DNA of 64,000 nt from Bretschneidera sinensis (lineage: Eukaryota > Streptophyta > Magnoliopsida > Brassicales > Akaniaceae): contig CM043698.1 of NCBI GenBank assembly GCA_023935145.1, positions 143,262,001-143,326,000 on the forward strand. The letters are read 5' to 3'. A model generated the notes under the pieces. The model searched no databases and was not told the DNA's origin. It saw only the letters and a list, made by a program, of their open reading frames with translations. Below are positions 1 to 11,404 of the stretch, piece after piece (the first letter of the stretch is position 1; each line of letters opens with the position of its first letter). A program made the position numbers and the translations under genes.

Positions 1-79
1 TGTAGTAATTTCTTTGAAGATTTGTCTATTAAAGTGGACAACAGAATATAAAATAAAATTTCTTTAACAATAAACAAAA

Positions 80-152
80 GTGAGGATAGCTCAGCTGGGA
101 GAGCGTCGAACTGAAGATCTAAAGGTCACGTGTTCGATCCACGTTCATCGCA
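80..152 (+). pseudogene. tRNA-Phe(GAA)-like gene, probably decayed
   Basis: This 73-nt sequence matches the plant tRNA-Phe layout. The D arm (GCTC/GAGC), an anticodon loop with GAA, a perfect T stem around TTCGATC and a 3' A followed by a run of six T are all visible. The acceptor stem pairs apart from one G-T wobble and the G5-A68 mismatch that plant tRNA-Phe normally has. The anticodon stem is damaged: TCGAA opposes TCTAA, giving two mismatches (C-A and A-C) where the usual stem is TCAGA/TCTGA. It is therefore probably a pseudogene or poorly functional. It sits at the left edge of the duplicated block and has a sister at 44131-44203. Confidence 0.72.
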
Positions 153-1428
153 TTTTTTGATATTCCTCATCTTCAACATTACGAAACACTGCGTTTCTTG
201 CTTAGGTTAAACAATGTCGCTTTAGTGCCCTTGTCTACTGTCCAAAGACTCGAAGAGAATGGGCTGCCATCCTTAGAATGTGGGCCATGCTAAAAGTAAC
301 GGTCCCATCAATCATTAAAACGGATTAATTTCTCCAAAATAATTTTTTTTGTAAAGTACATGTATAACCTTGTGACTTTATCTACTTTACAATAAGAATT
401 TCTTTTTTGTACATAATTAACTTTGTGATTTTTAATTAATTGTAATGTAATAATTTTAAAATTTATTTATAAATGTATTCTACCATAAAATAATTACAGC
501 TAAATTTTTTATTTATTTTTTTACTATTAAGAATTAAAAACCCATAAAAAATAACATATGAGTAAAAAAATTTTAAAATTATTAAATGATCTCCAAATGA
601 TTTGTAGAATTTATTGAGTAATAGATCAATCTCGCACCCAAATGAATAGAAATAAACAGTATGCTAATAATACAAACCACAAGATTTGTCACGTAACTAA
701 AAAAACCCTAAAAAATAAACAGTATTCTTTTGATTTGAATTGCAAACTTTGAAATTGATTGATATCATGCTAAAATACTTTCTAGATTGCAACTTTAAGA
801 TCAAACACTCAAAAATAAACTTCAAGGGCATTTTAACTGTGAATTTCTCACTATTGAATTTTAACTCAAAACAATGTTTTCAAGTAACAAAATGAATCTT
901 TCAGGTCTAAACTGGCATCAAGCCTGATTAAAGAGAGAAAAAAAAAAGTAATGATAAATTATCTCTTGTCTGCCTCTTCATATAGTATCCAAAACTCCTC
1001 CACTGCCATGACTTCAAATAGCATCATCACTCCATACAGCTGAGCCGAAAACTTAATTAAACACGAGTATTCAAATTTTCATTTCGTAGTCAGGAAAACG
1101 GACAAACACAGAAATATCTACTCAGTTGTTGGAGGTTGGGCACCAGTTTTCTCAGTCGAGGAATTCAAATTGTTAACACAAACACTCTTCCAAACATTAA
1201 ACTGAGGTGAGCATGAGGACATATGAGCATAAGAACAGGCAAGTAAAGCGGTTAAAATACAAATGAATTTTGCTAATACCTCAAGTTCAAAACTGATCAT
1301 GTCACTTCTGTGTGCTTTAAGTAACTCTTGCAAAGATATGCCCAATCCGTACAGGTTCCCATATGATTGGTTGCGAAAATATCAATGCAACACCTTACCC
1401 ATCCCTATCGCCCGAAATTAAGTTTAGA
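153..1428. other. 3' flank of the tail-type gene, block copy 1
   Basis: AT-rich sequence between the tRNA-like gene and the stop codon of the tail-type VAL-like gene. I see no convincing gene. Roughly 189-298 is absent from the matching place in block copy 2 (after 44240). Positions 1100-1428 align with 49930-50264 and are probably 3' untranslated sequence of the minus-strand gene. A short open frame here (about 1118-1345) is not conserved beyond what a recent duplication predicts. Confidence 0.5.
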
Positions 1429-2842
1429 TTATATGGATTTCAAAACCTCCCCTAGAACTAGTCCCCACTGAGTCCAATGGCTGCCACCCTGCATTGGGAA
1501 AATTTCAGGATATAAAATCAGCGATGTTATCTGCTTAAAACATTCTAGAGAAGCTCAAGATACTAAAGACTTCAGATTATGTATCTCTTTTAAGTCAAGA
1601 AGAAGGAATTAGGCAACAAGCCTGAACAAGGGAATAAAACAGCATGAGACAAGAACATACCTGACAAAACACAGCAAAAGGTTCTCTTAGAGGTCCATCA
1701 CATGAGAGCTCACTTGTACTCCCGTCAATGAAGGTTCCATCTGCAAAGATCACCTATAAATCACACAAGAGAGTCAAGTTAATAATAAAAAGGAATTCAA
1801 ATAAAATGAGCAAATTCTATTTGAAGAAATTTTCTTATCCAATATACTTCCAAAGAAACTTTTGAGTGTTGCACCATTCTTGATCTATGTTTTGAAAAAA
1901 AAAGCCCAGTTCTCGCAATAAGAACCAATTTGATTTTTTATTTTTTTTCCAAATTCATGGATTATTCTATATGTTATCTTGACAGTCCAAATAATATGTT
2001 CAAAGTCAGCAGGCCAAGGACTTGCAATCCTTTATCTAGGCAAATTACCAACAAAGGGGCCTGCTAACTGCAAGTTAATCATACCTAGCGCCTACTTACC
2101 TGCAAATATGCCCCAAACATATATTCTTTTTTATAATTAAAAATTTTATAAAAAAGGGCACCGGGGGATACTTCCACCCATGAACAAAAAGTCCATCCAG
2201 GGTTTTTATAATTTTCAAACTTATCTCCACCTTCCTTTAAACCAAAGAGAGCAAAATAAAGGAATTTATCTTCATTTCTCCTTAAAGCAATAAAATAAAG
2301 TTTTCCTCTTCTATAAGACTTTTTTTATTCAAACAGTACATCAACATTTTCTTGTATAAAATCTGGCATAACAGCTTAAAGCTTCAACAGATTGATTGAA
2401 CAAATAGATTACCAATGTCCTTTAATTCCAATGATGGGATAGACCATTGCCCAGAAATTTCTCTGTCCGAGTAAACAAACAAGTCAACTCGAGAGGGGCC
2501 CCTCAATGATGAGCATTCTATGCATTCTATGCCACCGACATCCAATATTATGTGTATATCTTGACATAATGCAACCACAGTGAATTGCCTGGGCAGGAAA
2601 ATGAAGCATTACTGAATAGAGAATATAGAGTACTAATCAAAAGCGAGTTCTTTGATTAAGAATAATCAGGATATAAACCCACAGGAGAGAGACACAATAT
2701 GACCACCCATAAAGGCCAGCAAGGGGAAAATGTGCAACAGCAATAAAAAGTTCAAGATACCTTTTCGCAAGTAACACAACTTCTCCAGCCATCATCATTC
2801 AAGTGAAAGATATTGCAAAATCTTCCCCCCTCATAAGCAGAG

Positions 2843-5800
2843 CTGAATTTGCAAAAGACTTAAGTCAATTAATCATAAACAGTGTAGGAAAGGAAGAAGA
2901 TTCAATCAAATTTATAATCCCATCACAAGCTTTACCATGAAGACAAAGAAACTTCATAGGGAAAAACCTTATTGAAACAGCCTATGTTTGTGAATGATGA
3001 ACTATCTGAAAGATTTGCTTATGCAAAGTCATAAAGTTACTATTCATGTCCAACGCGTGCAGGTACATGCGCACACAAAAATATGCATGTGCGCATACAT
3101 GCGCACAAAAAAACATGCATGCGCACGTATATACACACACAAAAGGATGCATGTGTACGTGCATGCGCACACAAAACATACTCAAGCACACAATAACATG
3201 TGTTGACAAGCTCTTTTACACCACATTTCATTTGATTTGTGGATTAAATAATGGAGAAAGCAGCAAGCCCATTTACCTGATATTCTATTAGTAAAGGGCT
3301 TACAGAGATCATCAAATTCAGATTATACACACATAAGAAAGATAAAGCATGAGAATTTTGTTTACATTAAGAAACTAATAGTATACCTATGTAATTTAGT
3401 AACTTCCTTATCTAAAATGCCTCTGCAGTACATAACTTCCAAAGAAGGTCTTACCATAGTCATAAAAGGACAAATATTTTATATGTAATAAGTAAATTAT
3501 TTCTTTGTAATATGTGTTGGACTAACTAACTAATTTCATAATTTAGCACTCACACACTCACATACTTGCAACATAATGTTGGTAACACAACATCCAAACT
3601 ACATAGTTAAATTTTATCAATTCAATCTATTGCAGACTTTGCATAACAGTGATAATATTAACTGAGCAGAAGTCATATAGGTCTACGTGTATCATAAGAC
3701 ATGAATAGCCAAACACGTGCGTGAAAAATTTACAACCAACAGCCTAGCAAACATTAGCTAAATGCATTCAGAACTTGATGAGGCTTTTTGAATCGAAACA
3801 ATCATTTCATTGTATTATTGGTATCTATCTATTTTCCTACCTTTTAACCCTAATGACCTGAAAAATTAATAAATTCACTATTCAATAAAAAAAAAGTATA
3901 CTCAACAAAAGGGTAATGGAAAGGGGAAGTAGAGTGAAGAGAAACAATTTTAGGCAATAATTCTTTGGAGGACAGAAACTACCAATTTAATACTACAATC
4001 CAGTTCAAAATGACAAAGTGGTTGCAGCATTATTCTAAATAGAACAAAACCGATGTTGTTATAATATGTGAAGCTAGAACAAGATCATTTCACAACAAAA
4101 CTATGAATAAAAAATGGTAACTTTATAAAAAAATGGAGAAACGGTGAGGTTAACATTTACCAACCATGCTGAAAAACAGTTTTGCTTACCTTTTTCTTTT
4201 CCTGATAGTACGAAGAAAATAAATCATTCTTGAAAAAATAAATACTATTAACACAAATTCCAGTACATAACTTGGGCTAAATTCAATTTTTTTTTGTAGT
4301 GCTATCAAGGCGGTGTCAAATTCATTTTAAGCTAAGAGGAAAAGTTTCTCTGTTTGATTGTTAATTAACTATTTAATTCGCATTAAACTTGGTCGTGCTT
4401 AATGATGGGTTGCATATATGAATTTTTCAGCATAGAACATAAATTTATGTATCATATATCCTTTTCTTTTGAAAATTATAAATCATTTAATATATACCTA
4501 TTTAACTCTCTTGTCCACAAATTCAAAGCATGAGCAATAATGACTACAGCAGGAAGAAGTTAAAAAAGAAGGAACTACAACATATCAATGGCCTAATAAT
4601 ATACGGGTTTTCTTCCTCCTTCACTGAGAACCATTCTGCCTTCTTCCAAACAGGAAAAAAATTTGAATTGTGAATTGGATGAGTTTTCCACGGATCACAT
4701 ATCACAAGATCTAATGATTTGGGAAATTGATGATACTTTTAGTTTTAGCTAATTAATTTGAGGTGGAGTCTTGAGAAAGAAAGCAAGAGTACCATCAGTA
4801 ATAAGGTCTATCGCGGTAAACCTTCCACTGTTTGTTAATAAAACTGAACGACTAGAGGGACATAAAAGATGGATTCTATCAAGTATAAACTTGTTCTAAT
4901 CTAAGGTAGTACGCTCATGAGCTTGACCATATTTCACTATCAAGAAATTATTGAAGACTCCCATCTTCAAGTTTGACACAAACATAGGTACATAGTTTAG
5001 TTCTTCCTAAGTCGGGAACGAGTGTCAATCATTTATTCCAAAAAAAATGTAAGGAGAGTGGGAGTTACTATTGCACCTTCCTTAAGGCCACCCTGTTAGA
5101 CTTACTTTGGTTACTAGAACTACATTGCAGTGAAGAGACAACTTCAAAAATGTTCAACTCTATAGCATTCAAAAAGGTTTCTATATGATTTCTATAAAAC
5201 ACGAAAACGAGTTCACCACCATAAGATATTAGTGGTTGTTAGCTATTATAATTTCACTAAAAATATATCACAATTAGCATCAAAATTTTTAACAAAATTT
5301 TTTTGCTGCAAAAACTATAGTTTTTTTTTTTTTTTTAGTGAAATTTTATTTCATTGCACCAAACTTAACTCATTGCAACATCATTGCTTTCTGTTGCCAT
5401 ATTCTTAATCTACTGCAGCATCCTGGTGTCCTGGTGCTACTCGTCTAGCTTATGGCAGCATTTTTTTTCATGCTGCTCTTAACCTATTGCAACATCATTA
5501 TTTCTTGTTGCTATATAACAAATTTCATTCGGGTTACCCTCCAAGCCAAGAACAGATTCTTTTAAGTTATTTCACCATTCCAAGATCAAAACCCTTTTCA
5601 TGCAGTTCTCATGTTGCCCACACCGATTCTTTTTTTGCCGGGGTGTTGGAGTGTTATCATGAATTCACTCCTACCCAATTAAACAATTTATACAAGAATT
5701 ACATCATCAAAATACAAAGAGAACACGAAAACTGAAAATTATCAACATCAACATTAAAAATAAAAGCTATGGAGCTGGCAACTAGTGCTGGTAAATGACA

Positions 5801-7234
5801 GCAACAAGAACAATTTCAAGAGGGATCACTCCCCTCCTTTCCTTTATCATTCCTCTGTGCAACTTCTACAATCTATAGTTCTTCCAGTTTCAACTATCAC
5901 AAACACTAAGCAACACAAGTATAGAAGGGACAACTACAGCAGTTGTCACATAGACTTCCTGCCCTTTACTTTTTCTGCTTCGTCTTCAACATGATTAAAA
6001 AGGACAGTTTTGAAAAAAAAAACTGCAACAATCATGGAACAAGAGTGAAGTGGAAAACAAGAGCCCCATACCATTATCCTATAATTAACTCCATCGGACA
6101 ATTCAAACAGTGAGAAATATTACCAAATCATATATTCATAGTTATAAGCACAATTTTTTGATAATTAAAATGTATAAATAGAAAGAAACACGCACTAAGG
6201 GAGTGCAACCCATGTACAAGGCCATAGTTATAAACACAATAGACGAAAGAAAATGGAATAATTGTAGTGATCCGTCATAAAATATATGCAATTCAATATT
6301 GAATAAATGAATATGACATTAGATGTTTGAATAACCAAAAAGGAGATTACTGAAGAAAAAAATGGCATCACTAAAATGATAAACTGGTTCAAGCAGAATA
6401 TAAGATGACAACTACATACTTTATTGACAACTAATTAAGGTGCTTTGTGTTTCAATCACCTTAATGCACTTCTTACTAACAATGGATCCATTAAATCATT
6501 ACTTATGATGTTATTCACATTTTCAAAAATTTTATCAACACAGACTATTGCACATGAAGTATAACTTCCTACTTTGTTGCTATATATATCCACTTATAAT
6601 GCCAAACAGCTAATAGAACCATAAAAAGGAAAACCAAGATAATATCTCAAGCAATTTTTTGCTTTAGATGAAACAACTGAGCCGTGCAACTCCAAAATGA
6701 GACATAATAACTGCATAAAAGTACAAATCTAAAAATTCCTATGATAAAATCCACCAATATGAAGATAGTAAAAGTACAATAAGTCCATCCAGAAAAAAAA
6801 AGTTGTGCAAAGAAAAGGTTCATAAAGACTCACAAAGGCATGACATTTATCAAGTCAATATTAAGGCATATATATTACAAGTTTATTCATCAGTTTCAAA
6901 ATAGTAAAATAAATTATTTTAATAGACAGTAAACCAATACGCACCCATTAGAAATATTGAAACAATCCCAACAATAAAAATCAGAGATATCAAAAAAAAA
7001 AAAAAAAATTTGAAAACCACATAATTAAATTTCTTTGGAAAAAAATTGTAGATCATAATCATCGTTGTGAGGCTTGCCTTCTTTTAGAAGGAACCTAAGA
7101 TAATTAAATTTTTGCTATCTTATTATACATAAAAAAGGAATCGTTCAGGGGTAAAAATAATCATCAAAAGCAAGATAACAGAAATGACATCGAAAATAAA
7201 ATGAGAGAGAAATAAAAACAAGTAAAATGCTTAC
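2843..7234 (-). other. Intron 1 of copy 1
   Basis: A 4.4-kb intron separating the first two zinc-domain exons. It holds the RY-rich minisatellite near its 3' end (3084-3165) and a stretch around 5370-5530 with repeated TGCAACATC/TGCAGCATC words. Compared with sister introns it lacks three segments: about 230 bp near 2943, about 300 bp near 3212 and about 570 bp at 5617. Open frames on the plus strand here (for example 5785-5994) recur in every copy but start at non-ATG codons, lie antisense within the intron and show no coding signature, so I treat them as noise. Confidence 0.6.
3084..3165. promoter_or_regulatory. Intronic RY-motif cluster in GT/AC minisatellite, copy 1
   Basis: TGCATG or its complement CATGCA occurs at 3084-3089, 3114-3121 (overlapping palindrome CATGCATG), 3148-3153 and 3160-3165. 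These lie in a degenerate repeat of GCGCACACAAAA-like units. TGCATG is the RY (Sph) core recognised by VAL/ABI3-type B3 domains. The cluster lies in intron 1, about 240-320 nt upstream of exon 2 in transcript direction. The motif content is seen directly. Its regulatory role is inferred. Confidence 0.45.
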
Positions 7235-7897
7235 GCGCATCGATCACAGATCATGGCATAACCTCCACTAGTCCGCCAGCCTTGTCTGGGTTCAATAGAG
7301 AAATAGTGACAATAAAAACAGGTCAATCCCATTGGTGATGAGGAGGTTGAAGAAGAAACATCCATTGAATAAACTGAAAAAACTGAAAAATAGCCTTTTG
7401 TTTTTTTTTTTCTTCTCTTTTGTTCTCTTTTTCTGTGTGGTAGTGAACCTGTGCAGATAGAGAGAAAGAAGCGGAGAGTGAGAGATAGAGAGAAGTACCT
7501 ATTTGGTATAAAGTGCTTTGATAGAGACATAATGAGAAGGAAAAAGATGGTCAATTTTGCAGTCATGACAGCAGTCAAGGTCCACTGAACCAAGAGGATA
7601 AGTTGAGAAGAATTTCAAACTATTTAAGAAACATTTTTTTTAATATCCAAATTAGATGATTGGATTTTTGAGAATGTGAAATCAAACGGTTAGGATTCAT
7701 TTTGTAAGTGAAGTCCAAATTAGCAGAATTGCCAAATATGAAAATTCAAATTGGTTTTTTGATTAACATGAAACAATATGAGTATCAAGTGGGCAATTTG
7801 CCACTTTTGTAAATAGAGTTATTAAGGTGCTAATAACGCCTCAAAAACATAACTTAGCATGACAAATGAGATAAAAAGGTACTTTGTATTTTCTTAC

Positions 7898-7995
7898 CAA
7901 TTGGCCGCCATTCGGTTCAATGCACCAGCCAAGTTTGTCCTGTTATGACCAAAAGGGATCAAAATTGAACTCAACTTGACTGCTTCTCTGGCCAT
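7898..7995 (-). other. Exon-like block upstream of copy 1
   Basis: On the minus strand this block begins with ATG after a TTCTGCAG acceptor-like site and runs open for 32 codons to a GTAAG donor. The encoded start is MAREAVKLSSILIPFGHN. It recurs at about 19860-19957 and about 56980-57080 with an open frame but amino-acid changes (A to V, S to G, R to K between copies 1 and 2). It is deleted upstream of copy 3. It could be an upstream or untranslated exon of the VAL-like genes, or a relic of another gene. I do not recognise the peptide. Splicing to the next acceptor does not keep frame with the VAL-like ATG in copy 1. Confidence 0.3.
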
Positions 7996-9050
7996 GTCTG
8001 TAACTGCAGAAATGAGTAAATGAAATGCTGCAATTGTTTATAGATAAAGTCGTTTGCAAAAATTTTCTCTACGGTTTTACAAGGGATTTTCTCGCTAACC
8101 AAACAGCAACAGGAAGTTTTAAAGAACGATGTTGAAATTGCGATAGAGAGAGTTTACTGGCAACGACACATTTTTCAAAATATGGGCTGCTGGGACGTAC
8201 ATAGTCAATATGGGCTACTAGATGATCGGGCTTATTGAAGTTAGTGGGCAGATGGTCAATTTGCTCTTTTAAAATTAAAAAATAGAAAAATCAGATGAAG
8301 TCCTTGAAGTTTAATATAAAATCAAATCAACAAACATCAAAGTTTATGGTAAAAATATTTTAAGTAATAATTGCATACGCAATCCAAACATCGAGAAAAA
8401 CTTTCTGCAAAACTCAATCATAATTGTATGAAAATTTGTGTGGTAATTACCATTTAAATTTTCAGAGTGTTCAAAGCGAGTGTTTAAATATTACTACTCA
8501 AACAATTTAAAGAGAACAACCATTAATTGTTGGTTGCATAACCACATGATAAACTCTTAATAATTACTAGAATTCACTTTGTTTAAACAAAGAAACGCAA
8601 TTAAAATAACATATGTTCAAAGCTAATGGAGGTATAATTTAATATGAGTAATTCCATAAACTCATATCTTAAACGAGTAATTCGGTAGCAAGTACTCACT
8701 ACTTAAACATTTGAATTTTCTAAATATATTGTGTTGCTTACGTGGATTTTTTTTCTTCATTTTATTGAATTTTTAATGATGCTATCCATTTATTATAATT
8801 TCTCTTAATTATCTCCTAAAATTTGATTGTCTAACTTTGAAATAGTTCAAAAATTATTTGATAACATTTTTTAATTGTTAAAGATTGATTATTTTATTCG
8901 AATATAAAATATTAGATTAATATTTTAATTACTTTGACATACACAATAAATATTTTATCAGTTTGAGATCATTTAAAGAGCGATTTACAAAGATACTGTT
9001 ATTGTATTCATAAAATACAAGAAAATAAAATCTTTGATTAAAATTTTAAG

Positions 9051-9927
9051 GGGTAGTGATATTGACACTCCATGAATAGTTATCAGCACTCTATTTTTTT
9101 CTTTTAAAACTTACAATAGTGCCCATAATAAAAGTTAGATACACAATTTGACTTCTAAATTATAATTACTACCACGAATTCTCTTTACAAGATTCTATGA
9201 TACAAAATATTATATTAATTACATTCTTTATTCGTTTTTTTTTCTACTTTTCTCTGTTTTGTTTTCTTCCGTTTTTCCTTCAATTTTTGTTAGAGACACG
9301 AATTAAACTTTTACGTGAAAAATATTGATCCCACTGAATGCAAATGATCCAACTTCTGACAATCTTATTAATATTTACTATTTTCAGCTAATAATTCTAA
9401 TTAAGTTGATTAATAAGAGCCATTAATTCTATAATCTTGAGAGTTATTAATATTCAATGTAGAACACATATTCCGTCAATTGAATATCTAATATTATGAA
9501 AAAGGTGAAGAAAGAATTAAAATTAATATTACAGGGTTGAAGACAAAGATTTTGATAATAGAAGAACCGAAACACTGTTGGAGCTTTTGGATACCCTAAT
9601 TTTTTAGTAAAACCTTTTGTGTTCAACTACATAAGGAGTCATTTTGTTGTTAGAGACATTTTAATTTGACATGATTTACTTTTACTCTATGAAGAACCGA
9701 GATGATGAGATAGTGAGGGTAAAGATTTTGGGATGAAGAAAGTATAATTAATAGAAATTTTTGTATTATAAAAACTTCTAAAGAATATAAATGACAGTAA
9801 TGGTATTTCAAAGTCAAAAGAGCACATAACTTTAATTAGGGGTATTATTGTAAGTTTTAGAAACAAAAAAAAATAATAATCAGAATGCCAATAATTAAAG
9901 ATTTATGGAGTGTCGATATCGCTATCC
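9051..9927. mobile_element. Non-autonomous DNA transposon with terminal inverted repeats (copy 1)
   Basis: The left end reads GGGTAGTGATATTGACACTCC and the right end is its imperfect inverted complement (GGAGTGTCGATATCGCTATCC). The inverted similarity extends to about 40 bp. The interior is AT-rich with no protein. Collinear copies lie at 21004-21878, 29451-30322 and 58129-59003, so insertion predates duplication of the array. End sequence and size suggest a Mutator-like MITE. A clean 9-bp target duplication is not evident. Confidence 0.55.
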
Positions 9928-10837
9928 ATATTTTATTTGCTTACACAAACATGAAATAATATTTATTATATAAATTAAAGTGTATTTCATCTTACACAAG
10001 ACCCAATCCCATCAAAGACCTTATATTTTGTCAAGGAATTTCGTATTTAAATTTAAATATGATTTATTATTAAGATAGTTTTATCAATGTCTTATTTAAT
10101 ATAATCATTATAGTATTAAAAGTTCATATGCATTCAATACTATCAATTATTTAAAACTCAATTTAATTTTGATGGTATGCACAAAATTTAGTTCCCTTTT
10201 GAGATTGAACAAGTTTCCCAATCAGTATTAGGTGTAGTATAAGATGCCACTGTGACTCAAATAATTTAAAATTTCAGTTTAAAAATTCTTATCCTCCATC
10301 AAACTTAAATAATTCCCTCCAGCCTGCAACGAGAGAGTTTTTTGTAATTTAATATTTCTATTATTAGAGAGAAAGGAAGCAGAGAAGGATGGAGATAGAA
10401 AACTTTCTAGGGTTGTTTTTTTATAAGAAAAAAAGTGTAGAACAAAGGACTATGTACAAGATGGGCTTCAATAAAATCTATACAGTGAATCTCATTTACA
10501 AAATAGTTTCCTCCAGCCAAAAAAAGAGAGTATTAAGCCGACAATCTTTAAGAAAATAAATCGATCTTTCCACCCTGTCAAAAAGCTCTCCTATTACTTT
10601 ATAAGCTAACCACAAATGGAGGATGGGATCAACGTGATGTGCTTCTTCTTTTCACCTGAAGATTGAAAAATTGTTCCATGCCCAAATCTCCTGAACCACA
10701 GACTGACTACTCAAGGCAAAAAAGCCCCAAAATCTGATAAATTTAAAACACTGAAAAACAGCCCGATAAGCCATGCATTTGTCATTGATTTGACTACTTC
10801 CGTACCACTCCTAGAAATGAGTCATATAGGCAATATG

Positions 10838-11060
10838 TAGGGCTGTAAATCAGTTCAGGCCGCCCGCGCTCGACTTTTAGCTCACTCAAACTCGCTTATA
10901 ACGCTTCATGAGCCAATCTCGAGCAGAATTTTAGCTCATAAAATTCTTGGTCTGAGCATGAGAATAGTGTGGCTTGCCTCAATAATGCTCGAGCATTTTA
11001 AGCTCGTTCCTTTCCAAGCTGAGCAATCAATACAATTCGTCTCAGCTCGATTTAAATTAA
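10838..11060. repeat. Transposon-end-like TAGGGCTGTAAA segment (copy 1)
   Basis: Begins TAGGGCTGTAAATCAG and continues with repeated CTCGAGC/GCTCGA words (GCTCGACTTTTAGCTC, CAATCTCGAGCAG, ATGCTCGAGC). This resembles subterminal regions of plant hAT-type elements. No matching right terminus was found, so it may be a fragment. Copies lie at 22789-23010 and 59914-60130, in the same position relative to the genes. Confidence 0.3.
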
Positions 11061-11404
11061 AATATGAATATATTTCTATACTGTTATACTTATATAAAAC
11101 TCCCATACAAGTTTTACAATATACGAAATAAAAGTCAACTTTACTTCAAGGGAAAAACTTACATTTAAAATAAAAAAGGGAAAAGCTTACATAAAAAAGT
11201 ACTTCAAGCAAAAAACTACCATATATATAGTCTTATATAGTTACTAGGGTTTTTACGTTCAACTCTTCTTTTTGTCATTGAGCTCAATATCATATCTCAT
11301 AACAATATCATACTTATACCATTTCAGGTCCAAGGTACAACTGCACCCCCAAAATAAACTCTAAACAATGGCTTAAACCTTCTAAGAGTAGTTACTTTAT
11401 CACG

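Larger units (their letters stand above)
1429..7365 (-). pseudogene. VAL-like PHD-L gene with alternative tail, copy 1 (frameshifted)
   Basis: Exons, read on the minus strand: exon 1 7235-7365 (ATG at 7363-7365), exon 2 2761-2842, exon 3 2413-2588, tail exon X1 1661-1740 and tail exon X2 1429-1488 (ends in TAA). All junctions I checked are GT-AG. Exons 1-3 encode the N-terminal zinc domain of VAL/HSI2-type repressors (CFYC, ICDRC, RFCNIFH, GWRSC, IHCGCI, CIEC). X1 and X2 encode an unrelated tail ending in GGSHWTQWGLVLGEVLKSI. Exon 3 is 176 bp against 178 bp in all sister copies. Two bases are missing near 2550 in the ATATTATGTG stretch, so the frame shifts just after the HCGCI motif. The intact sister is at 50265-56427. 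I do not recognise the tail. The product is probably non-functional unless the deletion is a sequencing error. Confidence 0.7.
7366..11404. other. Intergenic region between VAL-like copies 1 and 2
   Basis: About 4 kb between the start of copy 1 and the stop of the next gene. On the minus strand, just upstream of the copy 1 ATG, is a leader of AAAGAG repeats preceded by a pyrimidine-rich tract ending in CACAG (about 7453), which looks like a 3' splice site of an untranslated-leader intron. Farther upstream are an exon-like block (7898-7995), a TIR element (9051-9927) and a transposon-end-like segment (10838-11060). The frame upstream of the ATG differs between copies, which supports non-coding leader and ATG choice at 7365. 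Confidence 0.5.

Noticed and set aside
1118..1345. 75-codon frame (starts GISLQELLKAHRSDM) repeated at 49954-50181
   Set aside because: It lies beyond the stop of the tail-type gene, starts at TTG, and the only GT-AG reading I tried gave an early stop. Probably 3' untranslated sequence.
3084..3165. CRISPR-like array
   Set aside because: Units are degenerate, lack regular spacers and lie in a plant intron.
2982..3291. Overlapping Cys/His-rich open frames on both strands (CAHAYFCVRMY-type)
   Set aside because: They are translations of the GT/AC minisatellite. All frames are open because the repeat lacks stop codons.
5370..5530. TGCAACATC/TGCAGCATC word cluster as a transposon subterminal region
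   Set aside because: The words repeat irregularly and I found no matching termini or target duplication, so no element could be delimited.
5785..5994. 69-codon plus-strand frame recurring at 17706, 26551, 35240 and 54848
   Set aside because: It lies antisense in intron 1, starts at a non-ATG codon (CTG), matches no known protein, and is kept only because the intron is duplicated. Substitutions include radical changes.
7366..7593. N-terminal extension of the VAL-like frame (MVQWTLTAVM...)
   Set aside because: It is in frame only in some copies. Copies 2 and 3 shift in the A/T-runs, so it is untranslated leader.
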